Source of the DNA: Bacillota bacterium
Lineage (GTDB): Bacteria > Bacillota > Clostridia > DSM-8532
DNA: 64,000 nt
Reading direction: 5' to 3'
Assembly: GCA_023411795.1 (NCBI GenBank)
Contig: JAEYOK010000045.1
Span: 124,001-188,000 of the forward strand
Below are positions 43,275-51,402 of the stretch, in pieces. How positions within the stretch are numbered: position 1 is the stretch's first letter; every line of letters begins with the position of its first letter. The notes under the pieces were generated by a model. That model was given only the letters and a program-made list of their open reading frames with translations, did not search any database and was not told the DNA's origin. The position numbers and the translations under genes were made by a program.

Positions 43275-44261
43275 ATGATAGAATCAAAAGATATAATTGA
43301 ATCTACTTATGGCATTAAAGTGACGTCAATAAAGCCATGCAGGGCAGGCCATATCCTCGACACAAATCAGGGCAGGATGCATTTGCGTCAATGTCAATGT
43401 TCTGAAAACCGCATTATATATGTGCATGATGCCAAAGTACACCTATCTAAAAATGGTTTTACCAATCTAGATACATACTCTGAATCTATTGATGGCAAGC
43501 CCTATATGGAGATTGATAATCAGTATTATGTGATGACTCCTTTCATAGATGGCAGAGAATGCGAATTCGGGGATGATACTGATGCTATAAGGGCTTCTGT
43601 AGCCCTTGCCCTAATGCATAATTCCTGCAAAGGATTCAAACCCAGAGAGGGGCTTTCTATTCCAAGCGATCTTGGGAAATTACCCGAAAGCTTAGGAAAA
43701 CGATATGATGAGATTTTAAGGATGCGAAGAAAAGCTGAACGCGAACGTGGAGCTTTTGACTACATATATCTTGATTGTGTAGACAAATTTCTTGATCTTG
43801 CTGAGAAAAGCCTAACTATTCTTAATGGACTTGAATATCCCAGGCTCATTAAGAAAACGCTTATTGAGGGTGGATTTTGCCATCATGATTATTCTTATCA
43901 GAATATACTTATTGTGGGGCCCCAAACCTATATTACGGGCTTTGAGTGCTGTAGTGATGAAATAAGAATATATGATGTAGTGAATCTTTTAAGAAGAAAA
44001 ATGCGAAAATGTAGTTGGAACATGCAAAAGGCATCCCTGTTACTGGATGCCTATATAGAAATATCTCCTATTTCCTCCGACGAAATAACAATAATGAAGG
44101 CAATGCTTCTGTTCCCACAGAAATTCTGGCGTGTGGCAAACCGTTACTACAATTCCAGAAGAAGCTGGGCCCAAAAGAATTTTACCAGCATGCTTGAAGA
44201 AGTAATAGCCGAGTATCACGAGCACATTCGTTTCATGAACCAGTTTGAGAAGCTGTTTTAA
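43275..44261 (+). CDS. CotS-family spore coat kinase-like protein
   Basis: A 328-residue protein with the aminoglycoside-phosphotransferase/protein-kinase-like fold of the CotS/YutH family. IKPCRAGHILDTNQGRMHLRQ replaces the nucleotide-binding strands, FCHHDYSYQNILIV carries the HD....N catalytic-loop residues, and TGFECCSDEIRIYDVVNLLRRKM takes the place of the usual D-F/G metal motif (IDFE becomes TGFE). CotS proteins are spore coat components. I prefer the ATG at 43275. Its end overlaps the end of fhs by 4 bases, tail to tail. Confidence 0.83.
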   Translation: MIESKDIIESTYGIKVTSIKPCRAGHILDTNQGRMHLRQCQCSENRIIYVHDAKVHLSKNGFTNLDTYSESIDGKPYMEIDNQYYVMTPFIDGRECEFGDDTDAIRASVALALMHNSCKGFKPREGLSIPSDLGKLPESLGKRYDEILRMRRKAERERGAFDYIYLDCVDKFLDLAEKSLTILNGLEYPRLIKKTLIEGGFCHHDYSYQNILIVGPQTYITGFECCSDEIRIYDVVNLLRRKMRKCSWNMQKASLLLDAYIEISPISSDEITIMKAMLLFPQKFWRVANRYYNSRRSWAQKNFTSMLEEVIAEYHEHIRFMNQFEKLF

Positions 44262-45928
44262 AACAACCCCGTTATCTTCCCTGTTTCATCGATATCAATT
44301 TTATTAGCACTGGGTATTTTGGGTAATCCGGGCATGGTCATTATCTCTCCGGTTAAGGCTACAACGAAACCTGCTCCGGCAGATAATCTTACTTCCTTTA
44401 CTGTCAGGGTAAAACCTTCAGGACGACCTAACAAGGCAGGATTGTCAGAAAGAGAATACTGAGTCTTGGCCATGCATACCGGAAGCTTATCAAACCCTAA
44501 TTGCTCAATTGATTTAATGTCCTTGAGAGCCTTGTCGGTAAATACAACATCCTTCCCGCCATATATTTCTTTATTAATAATCTCAATCTTTTCTTTTATA
44601 GTTAAATCTAAATCGTAAAGTGGTCTAAAGGACGACGGTTCTCGGGATATGATTTCACAGAGCTTTTCTGCTAGCTCAATACCTCCTTGACCGCCTTTCA
44701 AAAAGACTTCTGAAAGAGCGACCTCAACACCCCACTCGGCACATTTACTTTTTATTAGATCAAGCTCCTGTTGGGTATCTGTATAAAAATGATTTATAGC
44801 CACAATTACAGGAACACCAAACTTCTTAATGTTTTCGATATGCTTCTGGAGATTAACTATTCCATGTTCCAGAGCGTTTATGTCCTCTTTAGCGAGATCT
44901 TCCTTTTTAGCCCCACCGTTATATTTAAGGGCTCGGACCGTTGCCACAAGAACTACTGCATCAGGAGCAAGCTTTCCGTATCGGCACTTAATGTCAAAGA
45001 ATTTTTCAGCTCCCAGATCAGCTCCAAAACCGGCCTCAGTAATCACATAATCAGATAGTTTTAAAGCAAGGCGGGTAGCTTTGAGGCTGTTACAACCATG
45101 GGCAATGTTAGCAAAAGGTCCTCCATGCATGAAGCAGGGAGTGTTTTCAAGGGTCTGAACAAGGTTGGGCTTTATTGCATCCTTCAATAATAGCGTCATA
45201 GCCCCGTGTACTTCTAAATCCTTTGCCGTAACCGGCTTACCCTCTAAATCATACGCAGCGACAATCCTTCCAAGCCGTTCTTTTAAATCGTTTATATCTG
45301 AAGAAAGGCACAAGATTGCCATGATTTCAGAAGCAACGGTAATATTAAAGCCGTCCTCTCTTGGGAAACCATTAGGCTTACCACCTAATCCGACCACAAT
45401 TTGGCGAAGGGCACGATCATTCATATCCATACAACGCTTCCATACAATACGTCTGGAATCGATATTCAGAGTATTTCCCTGATGAATATGATTGTCAATT
45501 GCAGCGGACAGGAGATTGTTTGCAGTTGTTATTGCATGCATGTCCCCGGTAAAGTGCAAATTAATATCCTCCATAGGCACTACCTGAGCATATCCTCCGC
45601 CGGCAGCTCCGCCCTTGATTCCCATTACAGGTCCCAAAGAAGGTTCTCTCAGAGCAATTATGGCTCTTTTACCGATTTTCTCAAGAGCTTGCCCTAAACC
45701 GACAGTTGTGGTTGTCTTTCCCTCTCCTGCCGGGGTTGGATTTATCGCAGTTACTAAAACAAGCCTTCCGTCAGGATTTCCCTTTACTCTATCATAAACG
45801 TATTCTTTGATTTTTGCTTTATAATCTCCATAAAGTTCTATATCGCTACGGTCTATTCCAAGCTTCTCAGCGATTTTTTCAATGGTCAACATTTTTGCAC
45901 TTTGAGCAATCTCAATATCAGTCAGCAT
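44258..45928 (-). CDS. fhs: Formate-tetrahydrofolate ligase
   Basis: A 556-residue ATP-dependent enzyme that makes 10-formyl-tetrahydrofolate from formate, a step of one-carbon metabolism and of the Wood-Ljungdahl pathway. Signatures: NPTPAGEGKTTTTVGLGQAL (ATP loop), REPSLGPVMGIKGGAAGGGYAQVVPMEDINLHFTGD-type block near residue 95, and EAGFGADLGAEKFFDIKCR. Full family length. It is a single transcription unit convergent with cotS. Confidence 0.96.
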   Translation of the reverse strand: MLTDIEIAQSAKMLTIEKIAEKLGIDRSDIELYGDYKAKIKEYVYDRVKGNPDGRLVLVTAINPTPAGEGKTTTTVGLGQALEKIGKRAIIALREPSLGPVMGIKGGAAGGGYAQVVPMEDINLHFTGDMHAITTANNLLSAAIDNHIHQGNTLNIDSRRIVWKRCMDMNDRALRQIVVGLGGKPNGFPREDGFNITVASEIMAILCLSSDINDLKERLGRIVAAYDLEGKPVTAKDLEVHGAMTLLLKDAIKPNLVQTLENTPCFMHGGPFANIAHGCNSLKATRLALKLSDYVITEAGFGADLGAEKFFDIKCRYGKLAPDAVVLVATVRALKYNGGAKKEDLAKEDINALEHGIVNLQKHIENIKKFGVPVIVAINHFYTDTQQELDLIKSKCAEWGVEVALSEVFLKGGQGGIELAEKLCEIISREPSSFRPLYDLDLTIKEKIEIINKEIYGGKDVVFTDKALKDIKSIEQLGFDKLPVCMAKTQYSLSDNPALLGRPEGFTLTVKEVRLSAGAGFVVALTGEIMTMPGLPKIPSANKIDIDETGKITGLF

Positions 45929-46100
45929 ATATATCCTCCCTAACGGCTTTATATTGTCTATTTTAACATATATTATTGCAATTCATCACTCATCTTTACT
46001 TAAATGATTAATCTCTCAGACATAATCTTTTCTAGACCCGCATATAATGTGGAATGTTTTAGTAAATATACTTAAGAAGTAGGGAGTTGGTGGATAATTT

Positions 46101-46427
46101 ATGAAGCTAAATTATATATCGGTTATGAAAGAATATGTTCTAAACACAAAAGAGGAAAAATATGTTATTCGAGGTGTATTTGATTGTGTTCCACCTTCAA
46201 TTTGGTTCAAACATTTGCAATTGCTATGGATTTGCTCACCAAGATTAGTAGAATTATGCCCTGAACCTTTTCTTAAAAAGAATGAAATAATTATATCGAT
46301 TTATGAACAAGAAAATATTATTGAAGTTATGGATGCTTTGAAAAGTTTGATTAAAAAAGTCGGGTACTCTTACATAATTCAAAGTGATAAATCTTTCTTC
46401 TTAAATTTCAAAGAATCTACTATATAG
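46101..46427 (+). CDS. Hypothetical protein, 108 aa
   Basis: I do not recognise it. The protein is small, soluble-looking and mixed alpha/beta, with a conserved-looking CVPPSIWFKHLQLLWIC segment and a second half SIYEQENIIEVMDALKSLIKKVGYSYII. It has a strong ribosome site region (AGGGAG and GGTGG) before the ATG and its own terminator, which argues that it is real. Confidence 0.6.
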   Translation: MKLNYISVMKEYVLNTKEEKYVIRGVFDCVPPSIWFKHLQLLWICSPRLVELCPEPFLKKNEIIISIYEQENIIEVMDALKSLIKKVGYSYIIQSDKSFFLNFKESTI

Positions 46428-46444
46428 TATAATAAAACTGATTA

Positions 46445-46488
46445 AGAGATTTATAAATCTCTCGAGATTTTTAAAATCTCTTTTTTTT
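46445..46488 (+). terminator. Intrinsic terminator after the 108-aa gene
   Basis: Two alternative stems (agagattt/aaatctct and gagatttt/aaaatctc) are followed by eight T residues. It separates the 108-residue gene from the EamA transporter gene. Confidence 0.75.
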
Positions 46489-46539
46489 TACCTTCTTTGG
46501 TGGTATACTTTGATGAACATTAGAAAGGTACATTACATA

Positions 46540-47436
46540 ATGAATAAGAATAAGTCTTTAGGAATACCGGCAGTCATATTTTCAGTATTTGTATGGGGAA
46601 TATCGTTTGTCTCCACAAAGGTTATTTTAGCTGAATTACCACCTGTTACTATTGCCTTTATAAGACAAATTGTTGCCTTAGTTCCTTTATTCATATTGTG
46701 TATTTTAAAAAGAGAAAGCCTTCGAATAGATAAAAAGGAAGCCATACCCTTTATTTTCGCAACGTTTTTTGGCATTGTTATGTATTTCGTTCTTGAAAAC
46801 AAGGGTTTAACTTTGACGTCTGCCTCGAACGCCTCCATGCTTGTTTCTGCAATTCCTATATTCGCATTGCTTGCCGAAAGTATAGTATCTAAGAAAAGGC
46901 TAGCACTTTCTTCTTTCCTTTGCATTATCTCATCAATTTTAGGAGTTTATTTTGTTGTATTTGAAGGAGGCTTACCCGATTTTTCATCGCAATCATTTTT
47001 AGGCAATATTTTAGTTTTCGGAGCTATGATATCGTGGATTATATACACATTTATCAGCGATAGACTGGGTAAGAAGTATTCCAGTCTTAAAATGACAACA
47101 CTTCAGACTTTAGTCAGCATTCCTTTATTTTTACCTTTTATTATGGGTGAAATAAAAGCTTGGAAAATACCTTCACAAACAAGTATTCTCAATCTTTTAT
47201 TTCTCGGTATATTTTGTTCTGCATTGGCCTATGTATTTTATCTTTATGGGGTGAAAACACTGGGTCCGGTCCTTCCCTCTGCACTATTAAATCTTATACC
47301 TGTGGTAACTATTTTTACCGGTATGATTTTTCTTAATGAAAAAATATCACTTTATCAGATAGCGGGGACCCTGCTGATAATCGGTAGTCTAACCTTTCTT
47401 AGCATATTTAAAGTAAAAGAATCAAACAATTCTTAA
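46540..47436 (+). CDS. EamA-family (DMT) transporter
   Basis: A 298-residue membrane protein with ten hydrophobic segments in two EamA repeats (SVFVWGISFVSTKVILAELPPVTIAFIRQ; MISWIIYTFISDRLGKKYS) and the late GVKTLGPVLPSALLNLIPVVTIFTGMIFLNE. DMT transporters export amino acids, nucleotides or other metabolites, or import them; the substrate cannot be predicted. The ATG at 46540 is chosen over an upstream in-frame start because AAAGG is closer to it. Confidence 0.88.
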   Translation: MNKNKSLGIPAVIFSVFVWGISFVSTKVILAELPPVTIAFIRQIVALVPLFILCILKRESLRIDKKEAIPFIFATFFGIVMYFVLENKGLTLTSASNASMLVSAIPIFALLAESIVSKKRLALSSFLCIISSILGVYFVVFEGGLPDFSSQSFLGNILVFGAMISWIIYTFISDRLGKKYSSLKMTTLQTLVSIPLFLPFIMGEIKAWKIPSQTSILNLLFLGIFCSALAYVFYLYGVKTLGPVLPSALLNLIPVVTIFTGMIFLNEKISLYQIAGTLLIIGSLTFLSIFKVKESNNS

Positions 47437-47560
47437 GCTTTTTACGATAACTATTTACAGAACATGTGCTATCCTTAATATTCTGTCATATAAAGGTGGA
47501 CAACCAATTTACTGAACTTTCATATAATGTACTAAATATGATATGAAAGGAGGTAGCATA

Positions 47561-48064
47561 ATGTTTCAACAATTTGACAGAGACCGAAACAGACGGGATC
47601 GAGATAGGGACCTGGATAGGGATAGAGACCGTGACAGAGACCGAGATAGAGATAGGGACCGCGACAGAGACCGAGATAGAGATAGGGACCGCGACAGAGA
47701 TAGAGATAGAGACAGAGACAGAGACAGGGATTTTATGAGAGGTCCCTTTGATATCTTAAGATTTTTCTTACCGGTAACACCTTTTTCTCCTATTGATCCT
47801 CAACGCCCGGTTGATGGTCCACCCTCAGGACCTCCGCCATCATTCATACCCCGGCAGCCCATCGGAACCTTTGCTGTCGACCCGGGTGCAATAGCTAATT
47901 GTCGCTTTAGATTTACATATATTTGGCCTCGCCAGATGAGACCCTTCTGGTTCTTCCCTACATTTGTCGGACCAAGATCTGTTGCCGGATTCAGATGGAA
48001 TGGATTCAGTTGGAATTATTTTGGAATTGATTTAAGAGAAATACAGTCATTTACATGTGTTTAA
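47561..48064 (+). CDS. Arg-Asp repeat protein with hydrophobic/aromatic C-terminal domain
   Basis: A 167-residue protein I do not recognise. Residues about 6-60 are almost pure Arg-Asp dipeptides (more than 20 RD units). A Pro-rich stretch (PVDGPPSGPPPSFIPRQP) follows, and then a conserved-looking aromatic domain (FRFTYIWPRQMRPFWFFPTFVGPRSVAGFRWNGFSWNYFGIDLREIQSFTC). There is no signal peptide or TM helix. A strong AAAGGAGGT ribosome site lies 7 bases before the ATG. The zwitterionic repeat is reminiscent of RNA-binding or spore-surface low-complexity proteins, but this is speculation. Confidence 0.75.
   Translation: MFQQFDRDRNRRDRDRDLDRDRDRDRDRDRDRDRDRDRDRDRDRDRDRDRDRDRDRDFMRGPFDILRFFLPVTPFSPIDPQRPVDGPPSGPPPSFIPRQPIGTFAVDPGAIANCRFRFTYIWPRQMRPFWFFPTFVGPRSVAGFRWNGFSWNYFGIDLREIQSFTCV
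47633..47692 (+). repeat. Perfect 30-base tandem duplication inside the RD-repeat gene
   Basis: Two identical 30-base units (47633-47662, 47663-47692, each starting gacagagaccgag and ending gggaccgc) lie in a longer purine-rich GA(C/T)(A/C)G(A/G) region (about 47577-47730). The length is a multiple of six, so unit gain or loss would keep the RD frame. Confidence 0.9.
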
Positions 48065-48069
48065 TTTGT

Positions 48070-48142
48070 GAGTAATGGGGACGGTGACTTTCACTCATTA
48101 TTTGATTTATGTAATGAGTAAAAGTCACCGTCCCTCTTACTC
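48070..48142. repeat. Long inverted repeat with GGGGACGG core (second copy)
   Basis: Two 31-base arms (48070-48100 and 48112-48142) are complementary except at two adjacent bases and one G-U pair, with an 11-base loop. The arm contains ggggacggtgac; the same GGGGACGG core occurs in the element at 10.27-10.35 kb, but the flanking words differ. It lies just after the RD-repeat gene and could also act in termination or mRNA stability. Confidence 0.9.
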
Positions 48143-48223
48143 ATTCGCATAAATCAAAGTTTGCGAAGTAATATAGTTATAAAGTATAATGAGTTTACTA
48201 TAAAACGCACATGGAGAAACCAT

Positions 48224-48469
48224 ATGGATAAATACGGCATAGACAGAATAAATGAATTAGCCAGAAAGGCTAAAAATGAAGGTCTGACTGAGGAAGAAAA
48301 ACTTGAGCAGCAAGAGCTTAGAAAGCAATACATTGCAAGCTTCAGGCAAAGCCTCAAATCAACTCTGGAGAACGTTGTTATTGTTGATCAAAAGGGAAAC
48401 AGGAGCCACCTGAAACATAAAACCACTCCAGATAAAGACTCGCTAAAGAACGATGGCCCTATACAATAA
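48224..48469 (+). CDS. DUF896 protein (YnzC family)
   Basis: An 81-residue helical protein starting MDKYGIDRINELARKAKNEGLTEEEKLEQQELRKQYIASFRQSLKSTLENV, the full DUF896 signature, with a short divergent tail. B. subtilis YnzC folds as a helical hairpin; its function is not firmly known. GGAG lies 8 bases upstream of the ATG. Confidence 0.9.
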   Translation: MDKYGIDRINELARKAKNEGLTEEEKLEQQELRKQYIASFRQSLKSTLENVVIVDQKGNRSHLKHKTTPDKDSLKNDGPIQ

Positions 48470-48526
48470 CCCCCTTTAGTCATGGATTTTGTATTTTTTA
48501 TTATTTCAGATTATTTTCACTATAAA

Positions 48527-48607
48527 AAGGGACTATAAGCATACGAAGTGCACCCCAAATGTTAGACACATTTTAATATTTGGAGGTGCACTTTTTTATA
48601 GTCCCTT
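48527..48607. repeat. Nested hairpin with IS-end-like sequence, bidirectional terminator
   Basis: An outer stem (aagggactata, 48527-48537; tatagtccctt, 48597-48607) encloses an inner stem (aagtgcacc, 48546-48554; ggtgcactt, 48585-48593, extended by caaat/attt). The inner arms, GTGCACCCCAAATGTTAGACA, resemble terminal repeats of IS3-type elements. It lies between convergent DUF896 and serS genes and is followed by A/T-rich sequence on both sides, so it probably ends both transcripts. Confidence 0.7.
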
Positions 48608-48619
48608 AAATTAATACTT

Positions 48620-49912
48620 TTACTTTTTCTTTGGATAAAGTCTGTCTCTGCCACCCATCCACTTTATAAGAACTTCAGGGATAATGATGCTACCGTCTTC
48701 CTGTTGATACTGCTCAACTAATGCAGGCAGAATTCGGCTTGTAGCTAAACCTGAAGCATTTAAAGTGTGTGCCAGTTCAGTCTTTTTGGTATCTTTACGT
48801 CTGAATCTGATATTTCCCCTTCTTGCCTGATAATCATAGGCATTAGAGCATGAGCTTACTTCTTTAAAGTCATTCATACTGGGAATCCAGATTTCAATGT
48901 CATAGGTTTTTCCCATACTTGCACTGCAATCCTGGGCTGCGAGCTTACTTACCTGATGATGAAGGCCGAGGCCTTGAACAAGTCTTTCGGCTTTATTCAC
49001 CAGCTCTTCCAAAGCAGCTTCAGATTGTTCGGGCAGAGTGTATTGGAACATTTCCACTTTATTAAACTGATGTCCTCTTATCATTCCTCTTTCCTCAGCA
49101 CGATAACTACCCGCTTCTTTTCGATAGCAAGGTGTATACGCAAAATATTTCTTAGGAAGATCTTCTTCATTCAATATTTCATCACGATGATAGTTAATCA
49201 GGGCTGTTTCAGCTGTAGGAAGAATAAATTGCATTTTATCATTTACTTCGCCTGATTCTACTTTAAATACATCATCAGCAAACTTAGGGAATTGGCCTGC
49301 TGTAAACCCGCACTGATAAGTTAATATATGGGGTGGAAGCATAAACTGATATCCGTCTTTTATATGTTCCTCAATAAAGTAACTTAAAAGAGCCCACTCC
49401 AACATAGCGCCATCACCGGTATAGACCCAAAAGCCGTTACCACCAATCTTTACGCCTCTCTCATAGTCAATCAGACCTAATGCGGTAACCAAATCCACAT
49501 GATTCTTTGGTGTAAATGAGAATTCAGGCTTTTTACCGAAAGTACGAACAACTTGATTGTTCTCTTTTCCGCCTGCTACTACATCATCAGCGGGTATATT
49601 AGGAAGAGCTGCAAGAAAATCAGTTATTTTTGTTTCAACAACTCTTAGATCATCATCCATAATTTTGATACGATCAGCGATATTTTTCATATCAGCCTTA
49701 AGCTGTGAAACATCTTTTCCTTGCTTTATAAGGACAGGTATCTCATCAGAAACCTTATTCTTCTTTGCTTTTAAATCCTCAGCTTCAGATATTATACTTC
49801 TTCTTTTCTGGTCCCAAGACAGCAACTCGGTAAAATCAACTTCATAAAGCCTTTTCTGTAGAGCTTGTCTGACCTCATCAGGATTGTTTCTAATTCTTTG
49901 AATATCTAGCAT
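48620..49912 (-). CDS. serS: Seryl-tRNA synthetase
   Basis: A 430-residue class II aminoacyl-tRNA synthetase. The N-terminal long coiled-coil arm (about 25-105, KRRSIISEAEDLKAKKNKVSDE...) binds the tRNA-Ser long arm. Motif 2 is TPCYRKEAGSYRAEERGMIRGHQF and motif 3 is ASGLATSRILPALVEQYQ. The ATG follows AAAGGAGG. No T-box leader or tRNA-Ser gene is adjacent. It is downstream of the DUF4446-parB-parA genes. Confidence 0.96.
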   Translation of the reverse strand: MLDIQRIRNNPDEVRQALQKRLYEVDFTELLSWDQKRRSIISEAEDLKAKKNKVSDEIPVLIKQGKDVSQLKADMKNIADRIKIMDDDLRVVETKITDFLAALPNIPADDVVAGGKENNQVVRTFGKKPEFSFTPKNHVDLVTALGLIDYERGVKIGGNGFWVYTGDGAMLEWALLSYFIEEHIKDGYQFMLPPHILTYQCGFTAGQFPKFADDVFKVESGEVNDKMQFILPTAETALINYHRDEILNEEDLPKKYFAYTPCYRKEAGSYRAEERGMIRGHQFNKVEMFQYTLPEQSEAALEELVNKAERLVQGLGLHHQVSKLAAQDCSASMGKTYDIEIWIPSMNDFKEVSSCSNAYDYQARRGNIRFRRKDTKKTELAHTLNASGLATSRILPALVEQYQQEDGSIIIPEVLIKWMGGRDRLYPKKK

Positions 49913-49950
49913 TGTGTCTATTCCTCCTTTATTGCCTTATATAGAGCTAT

Positions 49951-50421
49951 TTATTTAATATTTGCTTTATTTAATGCTTCCTTCTCTTCTTTTGAAAGTT
50001 CCTTGACCGGTTGACCATTAATTATTTCCTTAGAATACACATAAGAGTTTTCCCTAGTATAAATACCTGTAAGCACTACCCCGTCTTTTTTATCATTAAG
50101 AGCGGCAATGGAAAAACTCATGTTATTTCCTACATTATCAAAAGCGTTATATGAAACTATCCCGACATTTCGAAGACAGGTGGGCATTCTCTCTTCAAGA
50201 TTGACAATTCTGTTTTCAATAGGCCCACTAATTTTATTTTTAATGCTCTCCAATTCATTTGAATAAGAAACCATTAAATCTTCAACATTTTTCTCACTTA
50301 ATCCTTTAATAAGTGCCTTATATTTTTTTATCATACCACTAAGTCTAAAATGTTCAATTATAATCAGTAAAAAACAAAGGACCGATAAACCTGCCCCAAT
50401 ATATAATATTATTTCTTCCAT
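49951..50421 (-). CDS. DUF4446 membrane-anchored protein
   Basis: A 156-residue protein with one N-terminal membrane segment (IILYIGAGLSVLCFLLIIIEHF), a coiled-coil-like helix (SYSNELESIKNKISGPIENRIVNLEERM) and a C-terminal domain (RNVGIVSYNAFDNVGNNMSFSIAALNDKKDGVVLTGIYTRENSYVYSK), the DUF4446 signature. This family is usually encoded beside parA/parB in Clostridia, as here. Its role in chromosome segregation or sporulation is not shown. The start is the ATG at 50421; GGAGG is unusually far away (17 bases), so the start is less certain. Confidence 0.82.
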   Translation of the reverse strand: MEEIILYIGAGLSVLCFLLIIIEHFRLSGMIKKYKALIKGLSEKNVEDLMVSYSNELESIKNKISGPIENRIVNLEERMPTCLRNVGIVSYNAFDNVGNNMSFSIAALNDKKDGVVLTGIYTRENSYVYSKEIINGQPVKELSKEEKEALNKANIK

Positions 50422-50543
50422 ATTATGACCATGCCTTTCCTCCAACCGCTCTATTTTAATTTTTAAGGCGGTTTTATATTTCAATAGGATAACATATTAC
50501 TAACTATAAGAAAAGTAAACGAGACAAAAAATAGACCTATACA

Positions 50544-51401
50544 TTATTTTACATTATTTAGTAACAAATCTATAATTCGGTCGAACTCTTCATTTGAATA
50601 ATATTCTATAGTAATCTTTCCTTTTTCTTTACCTTTTAGTAAATTGACCTTTGTTCCAAAGACTGACCTTAGTTTTTCTTCTAGAGTATACAGCTCTGCG
50701 ATCTCTTTATTAACAGCTTTAGTCTTTTGCTTCTTTTTTCCGCTTGCTTCATGAGCAGCAAGTTTTTCTGCCTCTCTCACATTTAAACCTTTTTCAATTA
50801 TTTGATTAGCAAGACTGTTCTGTTTCTGTATATCTGATATTGTAATTAGAGTTCGGGCATGTCCACTTGTTAATCTACCGTCCGAAATCATATCTTTTAT
50901 TTCATTTGATAAACTCAAAAGTCTAACCGAATTAGCAATAGCTGCACGACTTTTTCCGACAACCTTTGCTACCTCTTCCTGGGTAAGAGAATATTCATCA
51001 ATTAATTTCTGGTATGCTTCTGCTTCTTCCACAGGATTAAGATCTTCCCTTTGCAGGTTCTCAATCAAAGCTATTTCCATAACTTCACGGGATGATATAT
51101 CTTTTATTATTACAGGAATAGTTTTTAATCCGGCAAGCTTGGCCGCACGCCATCTTCTTTCGCCTGCTATAATAATATATCTGGAACCCTCTGTTCTAAC
51201 GATAATAGGTTGTACTACACCATGTTCCTTAATTGATTCGGATAAGGCATCCAGTCGTTCCTGATCAAAAACTTTTCTAGGTTGTTGGCTATTCGGATCT
51301 ATTTCGTTTATTTTAACTTCTAAAACACTGTTTTTTGCTTCCTCAAGAGCATTAGTTGAGCTGATAAGAGCTTCAAGCCCTTTTCCTAAACCCTTTTTCA
51401 T
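50544..51401 (-). CDS. parB: Chromosome-partitioning protein ParB (Spo0J)
   Basis: A 285-residue CTP-dependent DNA clamp that loads at parS and recruits condensin. N-terminal ParB/Srx domain (IDPNSQQPRKVFDQERLDALSESIKEHGVVQPIIVR and GERRWRAAKLAG), central HTH (SLTQEEVAKVVGKSRAAIANSVRLLSL) and C-terminal dimer domain. Its ATG begins 2 bases upstream of the parA stop region, within one operon. Two consensus parS sites occur nearby (52459 and 53806). Confidence 0.96.
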   Translation of the reverse strand: MKKGLGKGLEALISSTNALEEAKNSVLEVKINEIDPNSQQPRKVFDQERLDALSESIKEHGVVQPIIVRTEGSRYIIIAGERRWRAAKLAGLKTIPVIIKDISSREVMEIALIENLQREDLNPVEEAEAYQKLIDEYSLTQEEVAKVVGKSRAAIANSVRLLSLSNEIKDMISDGRLTSGHARTLITISDIQKQNSLANQIIEKGLNVREAEKLAAHEASGKKKQKTKAVNKEIAELYTLEEKLRSVFGTKVNLLKGKEKGKITIEYYSNEEFDRIIDLLLNNVK

Positions 51402-51402
51402 A

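Noticed and set aside
47461..47560. Sporulation sigma-factor promoter for the RD-repeat gene
   Set aside because: A CATATAATG-like -10 is present, but no -35 element lies at the right spacing for SigK or SigE.
47633..47692. CRISPR-like or regulatory repeat
   Set aside because: The repeat is part of the coding frame (Arg-Asp codons) and has no spacers.
48470..48619. tRNA-Ser gene near serS
   Set aside because: No cloverleaf or TTCRANNC signature is present; the region is taken up by the nested hairpin.
49913..49950. T-box leader for serS
   Set aside because: The spacer to the upstream gene is under 40 bases and contains only the ribosome site.
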